64,000 bases of DNA from a bacterium (GTDB lineage: Bacteria; UBA4055), in NCBI GenBank assembly GCA_029559475.1, contig JAKQBN010000076.1, forward strand, positions 1 through 64,000, written 5' to 3'. The position numbers and the translations under genes are program-made. Positions 54,957 to 62,937 of this stretch are shown here, piece after piece. Numbering within the stretch: position 1 is the stretch's first letter; every line of letters starts with the position of its first letter. The notes below the pieces were generated by a model that did not search any database, was not told the origin of the DNA, and saw nothing but the letters and a program-made list of their open reading frames with translations.

Positions 54957-56657
54957 ATGAATATATTTCAGAGTCTGATAATTAAAAAAGTAACCGGCGC
55001 CTATCCTGCCCTGAAGGAACTTGTAGGCGCCGCACTTTTTGAGAACCCGAAAAATCCTGAGTTTGGAGATACCGCTCTTCCTTGCTTCAGATTTTCATCA
55101 GTATTAAAAAAATCCCCTGCAGCTGTTGCAGAAGAACTCAGAAATCTTTTTGAAGAAGACGACAGCTTTGAGTCGGTTACCAATATAAACGGCTACCTCA
55201 ATTTTAAATACCGAAAAGAACGCTACATTGAATATGTGTGCGGCTCTTTCGAAAAAAACACGCTTTTTAATGATATAAAAAGCTATGGCGGCGGAAAAAC
55301 TGTCGTTATCGATTATTCGCATCCGAACGTCGCGAAGAACATGGGTATCCATAACCTCAGATCGACTATCATAGGTCAGTCGATATATAACATTCATGAA
55401 TTTCTCGGGTTTAAAGCGGTCGGAGTAAATCATCTGGGGGACTGGGGTACTCAGTTCGGAAAACTTATGTGGGCGCTTGAAGAATGGTCCTCGTACGAAG
55501 AAGTTGAGAATAAGGGGATCTTATTCCTGAACGAGATCTACGTGCGGTTTCATAATGAGGCGGAAATAAAACCCGAACTTGAAGAAAAAGCGCGTGAATG
55601 GTTCAAAAAGCTGGAAGATAATGATGAGCCGGCTTTAAAATGGTGGAAGCTTTTTATAAAAGTATCGATGGATGCATACAACGATATTTACAGAAGGCTG
55701 AACATTAAATTCGATCATATTACCGGAGAATCTTTTTATATAAAATTTCTGGATGATACAGTAAACAGACTGGATGAACGGGGACTGACAGAATTTAGCG
55801 AAGGAGCGCTTGTAGTTAAATTTGATGATAGTGAAAATATGCCCCCCTGCCTCTTAAAGAAATCGGATGGGGCCACTCTTTACGCGACCAGAGATATTGC
55901 GGCGGCTATGTACCGGCTGATTGAGTTCAAACCGAACCGGGTTCTTTATGTGACGGATGTGGCGCAGGAACTTCATTTCGCGCAGGTTTTCAAAGTAATG
56001 GAGATGTACGATCCGACAAATAAGGACATTTTCAGGCATATTAAATTCGGCAGACTTAGTTTTCCGAACGTTCAGATGTCGACAAGAAAAGGCAACATCG
56101 TACCTTTAAGCGAGGTTCTTGACAGAGCAAGGGATAAAGTTCTTGATATAATCGAAGAAAGGAACGCCGATATTCCCGATAAACTTCAGACTGCCGATAA
56201 GATCGGTATCGGAGCTGTTATCTTTAACGACCTGTCTGTATCCAGGATCAAAAATATTGAATTCGACTGGGACAAGACGCTTTCATTCGAAGGCGAAACC
56301 GGACCGCATGTCCAGTATTCTTATGTAAGGATCATGAACATTCTTGAAAAAACAGGATCTTTTGATACTATTGCTGATCTTTCGCTTATTAAAGATGAAT
56401 TTTCTTATGATCTGATCAAACTTCTGGAGCAGTTCGAACCGAAAGTTAAGCAGGCATGCGAAGAATATGAACCTTCTGTTATAGCGAATTATTTAATAGA
56501 ATTATCGAAATCTTTCAACAGATTCTATCAGAATAACCGTGTAGTAGGGGAAGAAGTTAAAACCATGCAGTCGAGAGCTTATCTTATAAATATCCTCGGT
56601 ACCGTTTACGGAAAATGCATGGATCTTTTAGGAATACCGAAAATCGATAAAATGTAG
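54957..56657 (+). CDS. argS: Arginyl-tRNA synthetase with altered HIGH motif
   Basis: A 566-residue class I synthetase charging tRNA-Arg. Present are the additional N-terminal domain (ENPKNPEFGDTALPC), the catalytic domain with NHLGDWGTQFGKL, the SDGATLYATRDIAAAMYR segment, the KMSKS-like MSTRKGNIV, and a C-terminal anticodon domain ending in LMDLLGIPK-like CMDLLGIP. In place of the class I HIGH signature (HVGHLRST in most ArgS) the sequence reads NMGIHNLRST, residues 128-137. Other catalytic segments look intact, so it may form a lineage variant rather than a broken gene. It follows frr by 12 bases. Confidence 0.95.
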   Translation: MNIFQSLIIKKVTGAYPALKELVGAALFENPKNPEFGDTALPCFRFSSVLKKSPAAVAEELRNLFEEDDSFESVTNINGYLNFKYRKERYIEYVCGSFEKNTLFNDIKSYGGGKTVVIDYSHPNVAKNMGIHNLRSTIIGQSIYNIHEFLGFKAVGVNHLGDWGTQFGKLMWALEEWSSYEEVENKGILFLNEIYVRFHNEAEIKPELEEKAREWFKKLEDNDEPALKWWKLFIKVSMDAYNDIYRRLNIKFDHITGESFYIKFLDDTVNRLDERGLTEFSEGALVVKFDDSENMPPCLLKKSDGATLYATRDIAAAMYRLIEFKPNRVLYVTDVAQELHFAQVFKVMEMYDPTNKDIFRHIKFGRLSFPNVQMSTRKGNIVPLSEVLDRARDKVLDIIEERNADIPDKLQTADKIGIGAVIFNDLSVSRIKNIEFDWDKTLSFEGETGPHVQYSYVRIMNILEKTGSFDTIADLSLIKDEFSYDLIKLLEQFEPKVKQACEEYEPSVIANYLIELSKSFNRFYQNNRVVGEEVKTMQSRAYLINILGTVYGKCMDLLGIPKIDKM

Positions 56658-56665
56658 GATTTATC

Positions 56666-59600
56666 TTGGAAACAGATGAACTTAAGAACATAGACAACAA
56701 ATACAGAGTGATCAGAAAACTGGGTAAAGGCGGATCAAGCACGGTTTACCTTGTCGAGGATTACAACGGAAGCCGGATGGCCCTCAAGCTGCTCAACAGG
56801 CATTCGACCCAGAAAAAGATCCAGAGGCTGAAAAATGAATTCAGGCTTATGTGTTCTCTAAACCATAAGAATATAGCCAAAGTTTATGATTTCGGCTATG
56901 ATCCCGATCTGGGAAACTACTATTTTACTCTCGAGTACATACCCGACGGAAATTACATCACTTTCAATCAGCTTTATAATTCAAAAGAGATGAAGCTGGA
57001 ATCGTTCTTTCAGCTTTTAAGCGGTCTCAGCTATCTGCACTCGAACAATTTCATTCACTACGACATATCACCCAACAACGTGCTGGTCAAAAAAGAATTC
57101 GACGGATTTACTGTAAAGATCACAGACTTCGGACTTACTACCCAGTTCGATACTCCGAATTTTAATTATGCCGGCACTCTTAACTATATGTCGCCGGAAA
57201 TGATTAAGGGATTAAGCACGATCGATTCAAGAAGCGATCTTTTTTCCGCCGGTCTTATTCTTGCCAATCTTTTAAATTCAGAATTCGTATATACTCCTTC
57301 ATCAACGATCCATGAATATTTCGATAAAAGAGTAAAATTCGATGAAACGATCCTGAATGATAAGATAAACAAGATCGATGATCATGACTTTAAGGTATTT
57401 ATACGGAAACTTCTAGATGTTGAACCGGTAGCGAGATATAAATCCGCCAATGAAGCTATAGAAGCTATGAATCAGATCTTCCATAAAGAATTCGATGTAA
57501 TATCATTTTACGATACGAAATCTACTTTCTCAGATACCACGGTTTTCAGGGAGAATGAGTACAGAACTATACTTTCGGTTTTCAATTCGTCAAAAGAAAA
57601 AACCGGTAAAAAATCATTTCTGGTTATTTCCGGCGAATCCGGTTCAGGTAAAAAAAAGCTCATAGATGAATTCAAGATACACTGCCAGCTGACTAATCAC
57701 GACTTCTACAAAATCAACTTTCTTGAAAAACCAGAATCCGATAATCTTGAACCGTTCAAGAATCTCATAATGTCAGTCGGAAAAATTATAAGGAAGGGCC
57801 AGGCAGATACTTTTTTAATAGATAAACTTTTCTACAATTGCGATAATATTAAGCCGGATGAAATACCGGAAGTTCTGAAAGCAGCGAAAGACTTTCTAAC
57901 GGACCTTTCACCGAATAATATGCTGGTAGTCGCTTTGAATAATATCGAATATGCCGATAAATACTCTATCGACTTCTTAAATTTCATTATCACGAATATC
58001 TACAAAGACATCAATCTTTTTTTGATCATGACCGTGAATCCGAGAAAGATCAAATCTAACCGTAAAGCCTTATATTCTCTTCTTAACGCGCAGAACATTG
58101 AAAGATCTGTTATAAATGTTCCGAACCTGAACCTTGAGCAGATCAAAAAAATCGTAAACACATATTTTTACAACCTTAAAGATGTGCCTGAGCAGTTTTA
58201 TTCAAAGCTCCAGAACGTTACGGGGAACAGCATCAGGAGACTTATAGAGATATTAAAGCTTTTGTATGCCAACAATATTATAATCAGAACATACAGCGGA
58301 TATTCTTATCAGGCTTCAGCCGGCTATGATAACCTTCTAAACGAATTTATCAGCGGCGAGATAGATTTTAATCCTGAAGAGCTTACTTCAGAAGAACTGG
58401 CTGTTTTGAAGACTCTTTCCGTTTCTCTTGTTGCTCTTTCTTACGAAAATATCGGAGCGATCACAGAACTCGGAACAGCTGTAATCAAAGAAACTGTAGA
58501 CAGGCTGTACGAAGATTATTTCATCAAATCCCAGGGTGAGAATCCTGTATGTTTTTCGATAACTGAGGACATTCTTAAACGAATGATACTTAAAGCCTCT
58601 AACGAAGATGAGCTCAAGCATTACCACCGGAAAATATCTTCTCTTGTGTTAAATGATATAGACCAGAAAGATACAACAAGGCGAATTTATAGATTCATAC
58701 ATAATCTTGCCGGTCACAGCGGTCCAAATTCTGATCTTCACGATAAGATCGAGATCGTAAAGAACGGTTTACTGAAATCAAGGGATATACCGAACCTTAT
58801 AGAGCTGTATCAAACGCTTGTTTATAAAGTGTCTGTTCCTGACAGGATCAGACTGAAGCTCTTATACGAAATTATCTATCTGATCTTCAAGCACATCGTT
58901 CCCGAATCCAATCAGCATTTCATAGAAGAGTATCATAGCATACTTTCGAAATTTCCAAATCCAGAATCGTTCAGTTTTGAAACGGACATGGTAAATGTGA
59001 TCAATCTTAATTTCGCCGAAAACTTCAAGCTTGGTAAAGAAATAGTCGAGAGGAACAGATCTCAGCTGGAAGATAAAACAAGACGCCCGGTCATAATCGA
59101 CATCATGGTTTATGTGATGCATCAGTCCTACAACCATAACGGCGAATACGATTACCTCGATGAGTTGTTAAAATATACAGCCGGGGTACCTGGGCTCAAA
59201 ACAGTGAACGTATATCTGACAATGTACGACCTTTACAACAGAAAATCGTCTATGTTCGAAAGCGATCACAAAAAGTATGAGCAGCTTCTTATGGAATCTT
59301 TTAATACTTTGAAGAATTCAGACGACAAGGTCTATGCAGCCAGAGCTTTCCTGATAATGTGCTTCTACTATGAGAAAAGAGATTATTCCGAGAATATTGA
59401 ACGGTTCTTTCAGAAGGCTTTCGAATTCTGCGAAGAGAACAGATTCCCCGTATTTCTTTTCTTTACAAGAAATGCCTATTCAGCTTATCTCGAAAAACAT
59501 AATATGCTCAGAAAAGCCGTAGACGAAGCTAACAAAGCCTTTATATTCGACGTGAATTACAGCTTTCTTTTTAGTATAATCAGCCTTATCGAACACAGAT

Positions 59601-60427
59601 CGCAGATCAGGATCAAACTCGAAGATCCGATACAGGAAATAATAAACGATCTTGTCATGCTGATCAATATCGAGACAGGTATTAGAAGCAGCATTTCTAA
59701 AGTCTACCAGAACATAATAACACTCTATCACGAGGCTGGTAAATTTAACGACAAAATGGAATATCTTACTTCCTATATAATTTCCATGAACAATACCAGA
59801 CGCGGTGAAAATACGGAAAGCCTGACGTTCTACATCAGATCCCTTCTTAAAAATTATACGATCAATGAGATATTCGATTATACAAAACAGTATTTCGGTG
59901 AGATGGGAATAACTGAAGACCGATTTCTTGAAATTATTTACTCTACAAGAGAGGAAATGCAGAAAGAACAGGGCATAAAGGATGAAGCTCTCACGAACGA
60001 TATGCTTATAGATAGTATTAACAGGATTACTGACGGAAAAGAAGTTAATTTCGACAAAATTTACGAACTGATGGAAAACTACGACAAGAACGCTCCTTTG
60101 TTCAACAGGATAAACCTGTTCATGTCTCTTCATTTTAATAAAGATTACTCCAATACTGTAAACAAGCTTATGCAGGATATCGTAATGCTTTACGGAAAAG
60201 GCTACTCGAATACAGCTCAGAAATACTGTACAGCACTTGCAAAATATCTTTTCTACATTAAACAGGATAATAATTCGTTCCTTCTTTTCACTAAACTGTC
60301 GCTTAAGATCAACGGCGAGATCTTCGCCAATTCTCCACAGAACATTAAGAACTCTATTATAAAAGATGAAGATATCAAGCTGCTCAAGGAGATCGTGAAC
60401 AATCTAAAAATGCGCTTCAAGAAATGA
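56666..60427 (+). CDS. Ser/Thr protein kinase fused to degenerate ATPase and TPR array
   Basis: A 1253-residue cytoplasmic protein starting at TTG with AGGAT upstream. Residues 12-275 are a eukaryotic-type kinase: GKGGSSTVYLVE, Lys41 in MALKLL, HYDISPNNVL (Asp133) and ITDFGL (Asp154); all catalytic residues are present. Residues about 300-560 form an AAA-like domain, but its Walker A reads GESGSGKK (Lys330 instead of Ser/Thr) and the Walker B-like segment is LVVALNNIEYAD (Asn for Asp), so it is probably not an ATPase. The remaining 650 residues are helical repeats. Kinase-ATPase-TPR proteins occur in many bacteria. It overlaps the amidase gene by four bases. Confidence 0.87.
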   Translation: METDELKNIDNKYRVIRKLGKGGSSTVYLVEDYNGSRMALKLLNRHSTQKKIQRLKNEFRLMCSLNHKNIAKVYDFGYDPDLGNYYFTLEYIPDGNYITFNQLYNSKEMKLESFFQLLSGLSYLHSNNFIHYDISPNNVLVKKEFDGFTVKITDFGLTTQFDTPNFNYAGTLNYMSPEMIKGLSTIDSRSDLFSAGLILANLLNSEFVYTPSSTIHEYFDKRVKFDETILNDKINKIDDHDFKVFIRKLLDVEPVARYKSANEAIEAMNQIFHKEFDVISFYDTKSTFSDTTVFRENEYRTILSVFNSSKEKTGKKSFLVISGESGSGKKKLIDEFKIHCQLTNHDFYKINFLEKPESDNLEPFKNLIMSVGKIIRKGQADTFLIDKLFYNCDNIKPDEIPEVLKAAKDFLTDLSPNNMLVVALNNIEYADKYSIDFLNFIITNIYKDINLFLIMTVNPRKIKSNRKALYSLLNAQNIERSVINVPNLNLEQIKKIVNTYFYNLKDVPEQFYSKLQNVTGNSIRRLIEILKLLYANNIIIRTYSGYSYQASAGYDNLLNEFISGEIDFNPEELTSEELAVLKTLSVSLVALSYENIGAITELGTAVIKETVDRLYEDYFIKSQGENPVCFSITEDILKRMILKASNEDELKHYHRKISSLVLNDIDQKDTTRRIYRFIHNLAGHSGPNSDLHDKIEIVKNGLLKSRDIPNLIELYQTLVYKVSVPDRIRLKLLYEIIYLIFKHIVPESNQHFIEEYHSILSKFPNPESFSFETDMVNVINLNFAENFKLGKEIVERNRSQLEDKTRRPVIIDIMVYVMHQSYNHNGEYDYLDELLKYTAGVPGLKTVNVYLTMYDLYNRKSSMFESDHKKYEQLLMESFNTLKNSDDKVYAARAFLIMCFYYEKRDYSENIERFFQKAFEFCEENRFPVFLFFTRNAYSAYLEKHNMLRKAVDEANKAFIFDVNYSFLFSIISLIEHRSQIRIKLEDPIQEIINDLVMLINIETGIRSSISKVYQNIITLYHEAGKFNDKMEYLTSYIISMNNTRRGENTESLTFYIRSLLKNYTINEIFDYTKQYFGEMGITEDRFLEIIYSTREEMQKEQGIKDEALTNDMLIDSINRITDGKEVNFDKIYELMENYDKNAPLFNRINLFMSLHFNKDYSNTVNKLMQDIVMLYGKGYSNTAQKYCTALAKYLFYIKQDNNSFLLFTKLSLKINGEIFANSPQNIKNSIIKDEDIKLLKEIVNNLKMRFKK

Positions 60428-60873
60428 CAGATAGAAAGATAGATACGATCGTAATTCACTGCAGCGCAACCGAATTCGGTAACAGACATTTATTCGCTCG
60501 ATGGCATAAAAAGCTGGGATGGGACGATGTCGGGTATCATTTCATTATAACTAATTCGTACCCGACAAAAAGATCATGGTACGAAAAAAAGCCTGATTTC
60601 AAATCTGACGGCAAGATTGAAAAAGGCAGGCCTGCAGATATAGCAGGCGCCCATGTCAGGCTTCATAATGAAAACACTATAGGAATATGCCTTGTCGGAG
60701 ACAGGACATTTACTTCCAAGCAGTTCCTGTCATTAAAAAAAGTTATTGCTTCATTGCGCAGAAAATTTAAGATCAGTTCCATAAAAGGCCACTATGAATT
60801 TGATACGGGTGCGGAACAGGGAAAAACCTGTCCGAACATTGATATGGACTGGCTAAGAAAATTATTATCCTGA
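60424..60873 (+). CDS. T7-lysozyme-like N-acetylmuramoyl-L-alanine amidase
   Basis: A 149-residue zinc amidase that cuts the bond between MurNAc and L-Ala in peptidoglycan. The zinc ligands are visible as His12 in IVIHCSATEF, His123 in KGHYEF and Cys136 in KTCPNID; Tyr38 in GYHFII and Lys134 correspond to the catalytic residues of T7 lysozyme. There is no signal peptide, so it would need a holin, another route, or would act on cytoplasmic muropeptides. It overlaps the kinase gene by ATGA and could be regulated with it. The only phage-like gene in the window. Confidence 0.9.
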   Translation: MTDRKIDTIVIHCSATEFGNRHLFARWHKKLGWDDVGYHFIITNSYPTKRSWYEKKPDFKSDGKIEKGRPADIAGAHVRLHNENTIGICLVGDRTFTSKQFLSLKKVIASLRRKFKISSIKGHYEFDTGAEQGKTCPNIDMDWLRKLLS

Positions 60874-61569
60874 AATAAAGTCAATAAATTCATTTATCTT
60901 GAAAGCATCCGAGACATTAAAACCGCCTGACGATATTCTTCTTAATTCTGTCAGATAAGCATACGTACCCAGTTTTGTTCCAATATCGTCCGCAAGGCTT
61001 CTTATATATGTTCCTTTTGAGCAGCTTATTCTGAGCCGCACCGAACCTGAATTCACATCAAGAACATCTATTGAATTAATAGTGATCTTTCTCGGTTCTC
61101 GTTCGATCTCAATGCCCTTCCTTGCGAGATTATAAAGCTTCTTTCCTCCGACTTTTAAAGCTGAGAACATCGGCGGCATCTGAAGCTGCTCGCCTGTAAA
61201 ATTCGAAACTGTCTCGATGATCTCTTTTTCATTCGCTTTTTTATCTGATGAAGCTATAATATTTCCTGTTTTATCGAACGAATCCGTTCTTTCGCCCAGT
61301 TTAAGGTCTGCTTCGTATATCTTATCGGAGCCCATAAACTCATCCTGGATTTTAGTGGCTTTTCCGGTAAGAATCAGCAAAAGTCCCGTGGCGAAAGGAT
61401 CAAGAGTACCTGCGTGACCGATCTTTTTAATTTTTAGAACATTACGGAGTCTTGCTACGACATCGAAACTTGTCCAACCCGGTTCCTTGTCAACAAGAAT
61501 TACAGCCCCTTCAGGTCCGATATCGGGCACACAGGAACAACGGTTTATTATCAGTAAATCATTTACCAT
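60865..61569 (-). CDS. truB: tRNA pseudouridine(55) synthase
   Basis: A 234-residue enzyme making pseudouridine 55 in the T-loop of tRNA. The catalytic Asp57 is in HAGTLDPFATG; GWTSFDVVARLR, KIYEADLKLG-type IYEADLKLG, and SCSKGTYIRSLADDIG follow. The C-terminal PUA domain is absent, as in short TruB proteins. The start lies within nrnA (11-base overlap). Its 3' end overlaps the convergent amidase gene by 9 bases. Confidence 0.95.
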   Translation of the reverse strand: MVNDLLIINRCSCVPDIGPEGAVILVDKEPGWTSFDVVARLRNVLKIKKIGHAGTLDPFATGLLLILTGKATKIQDEFMGSDKIYEADLKLGERTDSFDKTGNIIASSDKKANEKEIIETVSNFTGEQLQMPPMFSALKVGGKKLYNLARKGIEIEREPRKITINSIDVLDVNSGSVRLRISCSKGTYIRSLADDIGTKLGTYAYLTELRRISSGGFNVSDAFKINEFIDFISG

Positions 61570-62542
61570 AGTATTTCAGACAATCTTCGCGGAGGTCTTT
61601 TAGAAGCGTGTTCCTGAGCTTATCGAAAGAACCGTAGAACTTTATACCCGCGGCGTTTTTATGCCCTCCTCCATTCCACTTAGCGGCAAAATCGCTGACG
61701 TTGAATCCGCCTTTCGATCTGATGCTTATTTTATAAAAATCCTCGCCGTTCTTTCTTACAAAAAGGGATACTCCGGCTTCTGATATCGAATTGAGGATCA
61801 TAAGAACCGGCTCGTTCTCGTAAAGCGGATTTACTGTCTGATCATTATACGCCAGAGCTATTCTCTCGTTTCTGAAAAGCTCGATCTTGGACGCGATCTC
61901 GCTCACTTTTATTGTTTCTTCATAATCCAGTCTCAAAAATATACGGTCAGTTATATCGGTAAGATCAGATCCGCAGGCAATGAATTCCTGTACTGAGCTG
62001 AGAACCTTCGAGTCCGTATTTTCAAACCTGAGTCCGCCGGTATCAGAAAGAACTCCGCTTAAAAGAGCATCTGAGATCTGTTTTGTTATACTGAATCCGT
62101 TCTCTTTCAGCACTCTGTAAACAAGCTGCGAAGCTGATGCGGATGAGCTGTCAACATAATTGAGAGTACCGAACATCTCATTGGTCGGGTGATGGTCGAT
62201 GTTTATTATTAATGCATCATCAGCTATAATATTTCTGACTTTTCCGACTCTTTCGGATGTAGCCGTATCGAGGATTATAATATTCTTATATTTTTTGTTT
62301 TTCAGTTCATCAGAATACTGTACGAACGCCCCTTTATCTCCGCCGAGAAGAAAAACATATCTTTCAACGATCTTATCGTCATTTACTATCACCGCCTGTT
62401 TACCGGAGTTCTTCAGTGCCAGATACATGCCTATGCTTGCTCCTATGTTATCACCGTCCGGAGCATGATGTGCGGCAATGAGAAAATCGTTATTCTCCTT
62501 CAGAAATCTGCCGATCAGACTTATTACATTTTTAGTGTCCAT
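61559..62542 (-). CDS. nrnA: NrnA-type DHH phosphoesterase (nanoRNase/pAp phosphatase)
   Basis: A 327-residue enzyme of the DHH/DHHA1 family that degrades short RNAs and 3'-phosphoadenosine 5'-phosphate. The motifs AHHAPDGDNIG, LDTATSERVG, INIDHHPTN and the DHHA1 motif WNGGGHKNAAG are complete. It sits in the usual order infB-rbfA-nrnA-truB. Its start is 20 bases beyond the terminator-like hairpin that follows rbfA. Confidence 0.93.
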   Translation of the reverse strand: MDTKNVISLIGRFLKENNDFLIAAHHAPDGDNIGASIGMYLALKNSGKQAVIVNDDKIVERYVFLLGGDKGAFVQYSDELKNKKYKNIIILDTATSERVGKVRNIIADDALIINIDHHPTNEMFGTLNYVDSSSASASQLVYRVLKENGFSITKQISDALLSGVLSDTGGLRFENTDSKVLSSVQEFIACGSDLTDITDRIFLRLDYEETIKVSEIASKIELFRNERIALAYNDQTVNPLYENEPVLMILNSISEAGVSLFVRKNGEDFYKISIRSKGGFNVSDFAAKWNGGGHKNAAGIKFYGSFDKLRNTLLKDLREDCLKYYGK

Positions 62543-62561
62543 TTATATATTCACTCCCAAA

Positions 62562-62583
62562 GAAAAAGCGACCTAAGTCGCTT
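62562..62583 (-). terminator. Terminator-like hairpin overlapping the rbfA stop
   Basis: On the minus strand AGCGAC pairs with GTCGCT over the loop TTAG (62582-62567) and is followed by TTTTTC. It overlaps the stop codon of rbfA and lies directly before nrnA. It could stop most transcripts or attenuate nrnA-truB. Confidence 0.72.
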
Positions 62584-62935
62584 CTTCATCCTTTTTTATC
62601 GAGTTAAGCAGCTGTTCAATACGGAATACGTTGTCGAGAGTATCATCGTAGAAGAACCTCAGCTCCGGAACTATCCTGAGATCGATATACTTGGAGATCT
62701 TCATCCTTATAGCTTTATTATTTATCCTGAAAAGCCTGTCGATCTCCTCGATCTCTTCTTTTTTGTTCCTTAACGACGTATAATATATGTTCGCTACAGA
62801 TAAGTCCGGACTCATCTTTATATGATCTACCGAAGCGAATTTCAGTTCTTCTACGTTTAGATCGGTAAAAATTATTTTCGAAATAGCCTTTTTCATCTCA
62901 GATGATATACGGCTCATCCTCTTTGAATCGGTCAT
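62573..62935 (-). CDS. rbfA: Ribosome-binding factor A
   Basis: A 120-residue KH-fold protein that helps 16S rRNA processing and 30S maturation. It has MSRISSEMKKAISKII near the start, KMSPDLSVANIYYTS in the centre, and RIVPELRFFYDDTLDN at the C-terminus, all typical. It begins two bases after the infB stop. Confidence 0.94.
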   Translation of the reverse strand: MTDSKRMSRISSEMKKAISKIIFTDLNVEELKFASVDHIKMSPDLSVANIYYTSLRNKKEEIEEIDRLFRINNKAIRMKISKYIDLRIVPELRFFYDDTLDNVFRIEQLLNSIKKDEEAT

Positions 62936-62937
62936 GC

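Noticed and set aside
59480-60133. 217-residue minus-strand reading frame inside the giant kinase gene
   Set aside because: It lacks a ribosome site and any family motif, and the plus-strand helical repeats account for the sequence.
60424-60873. Prophage remnant around the T7-lysozyme-like amidase
   Set aside because: No other phage gene, attachment site or change in composition is seen; the gene is embedded between ordinary chromosomal genes and coupled to the kinase.
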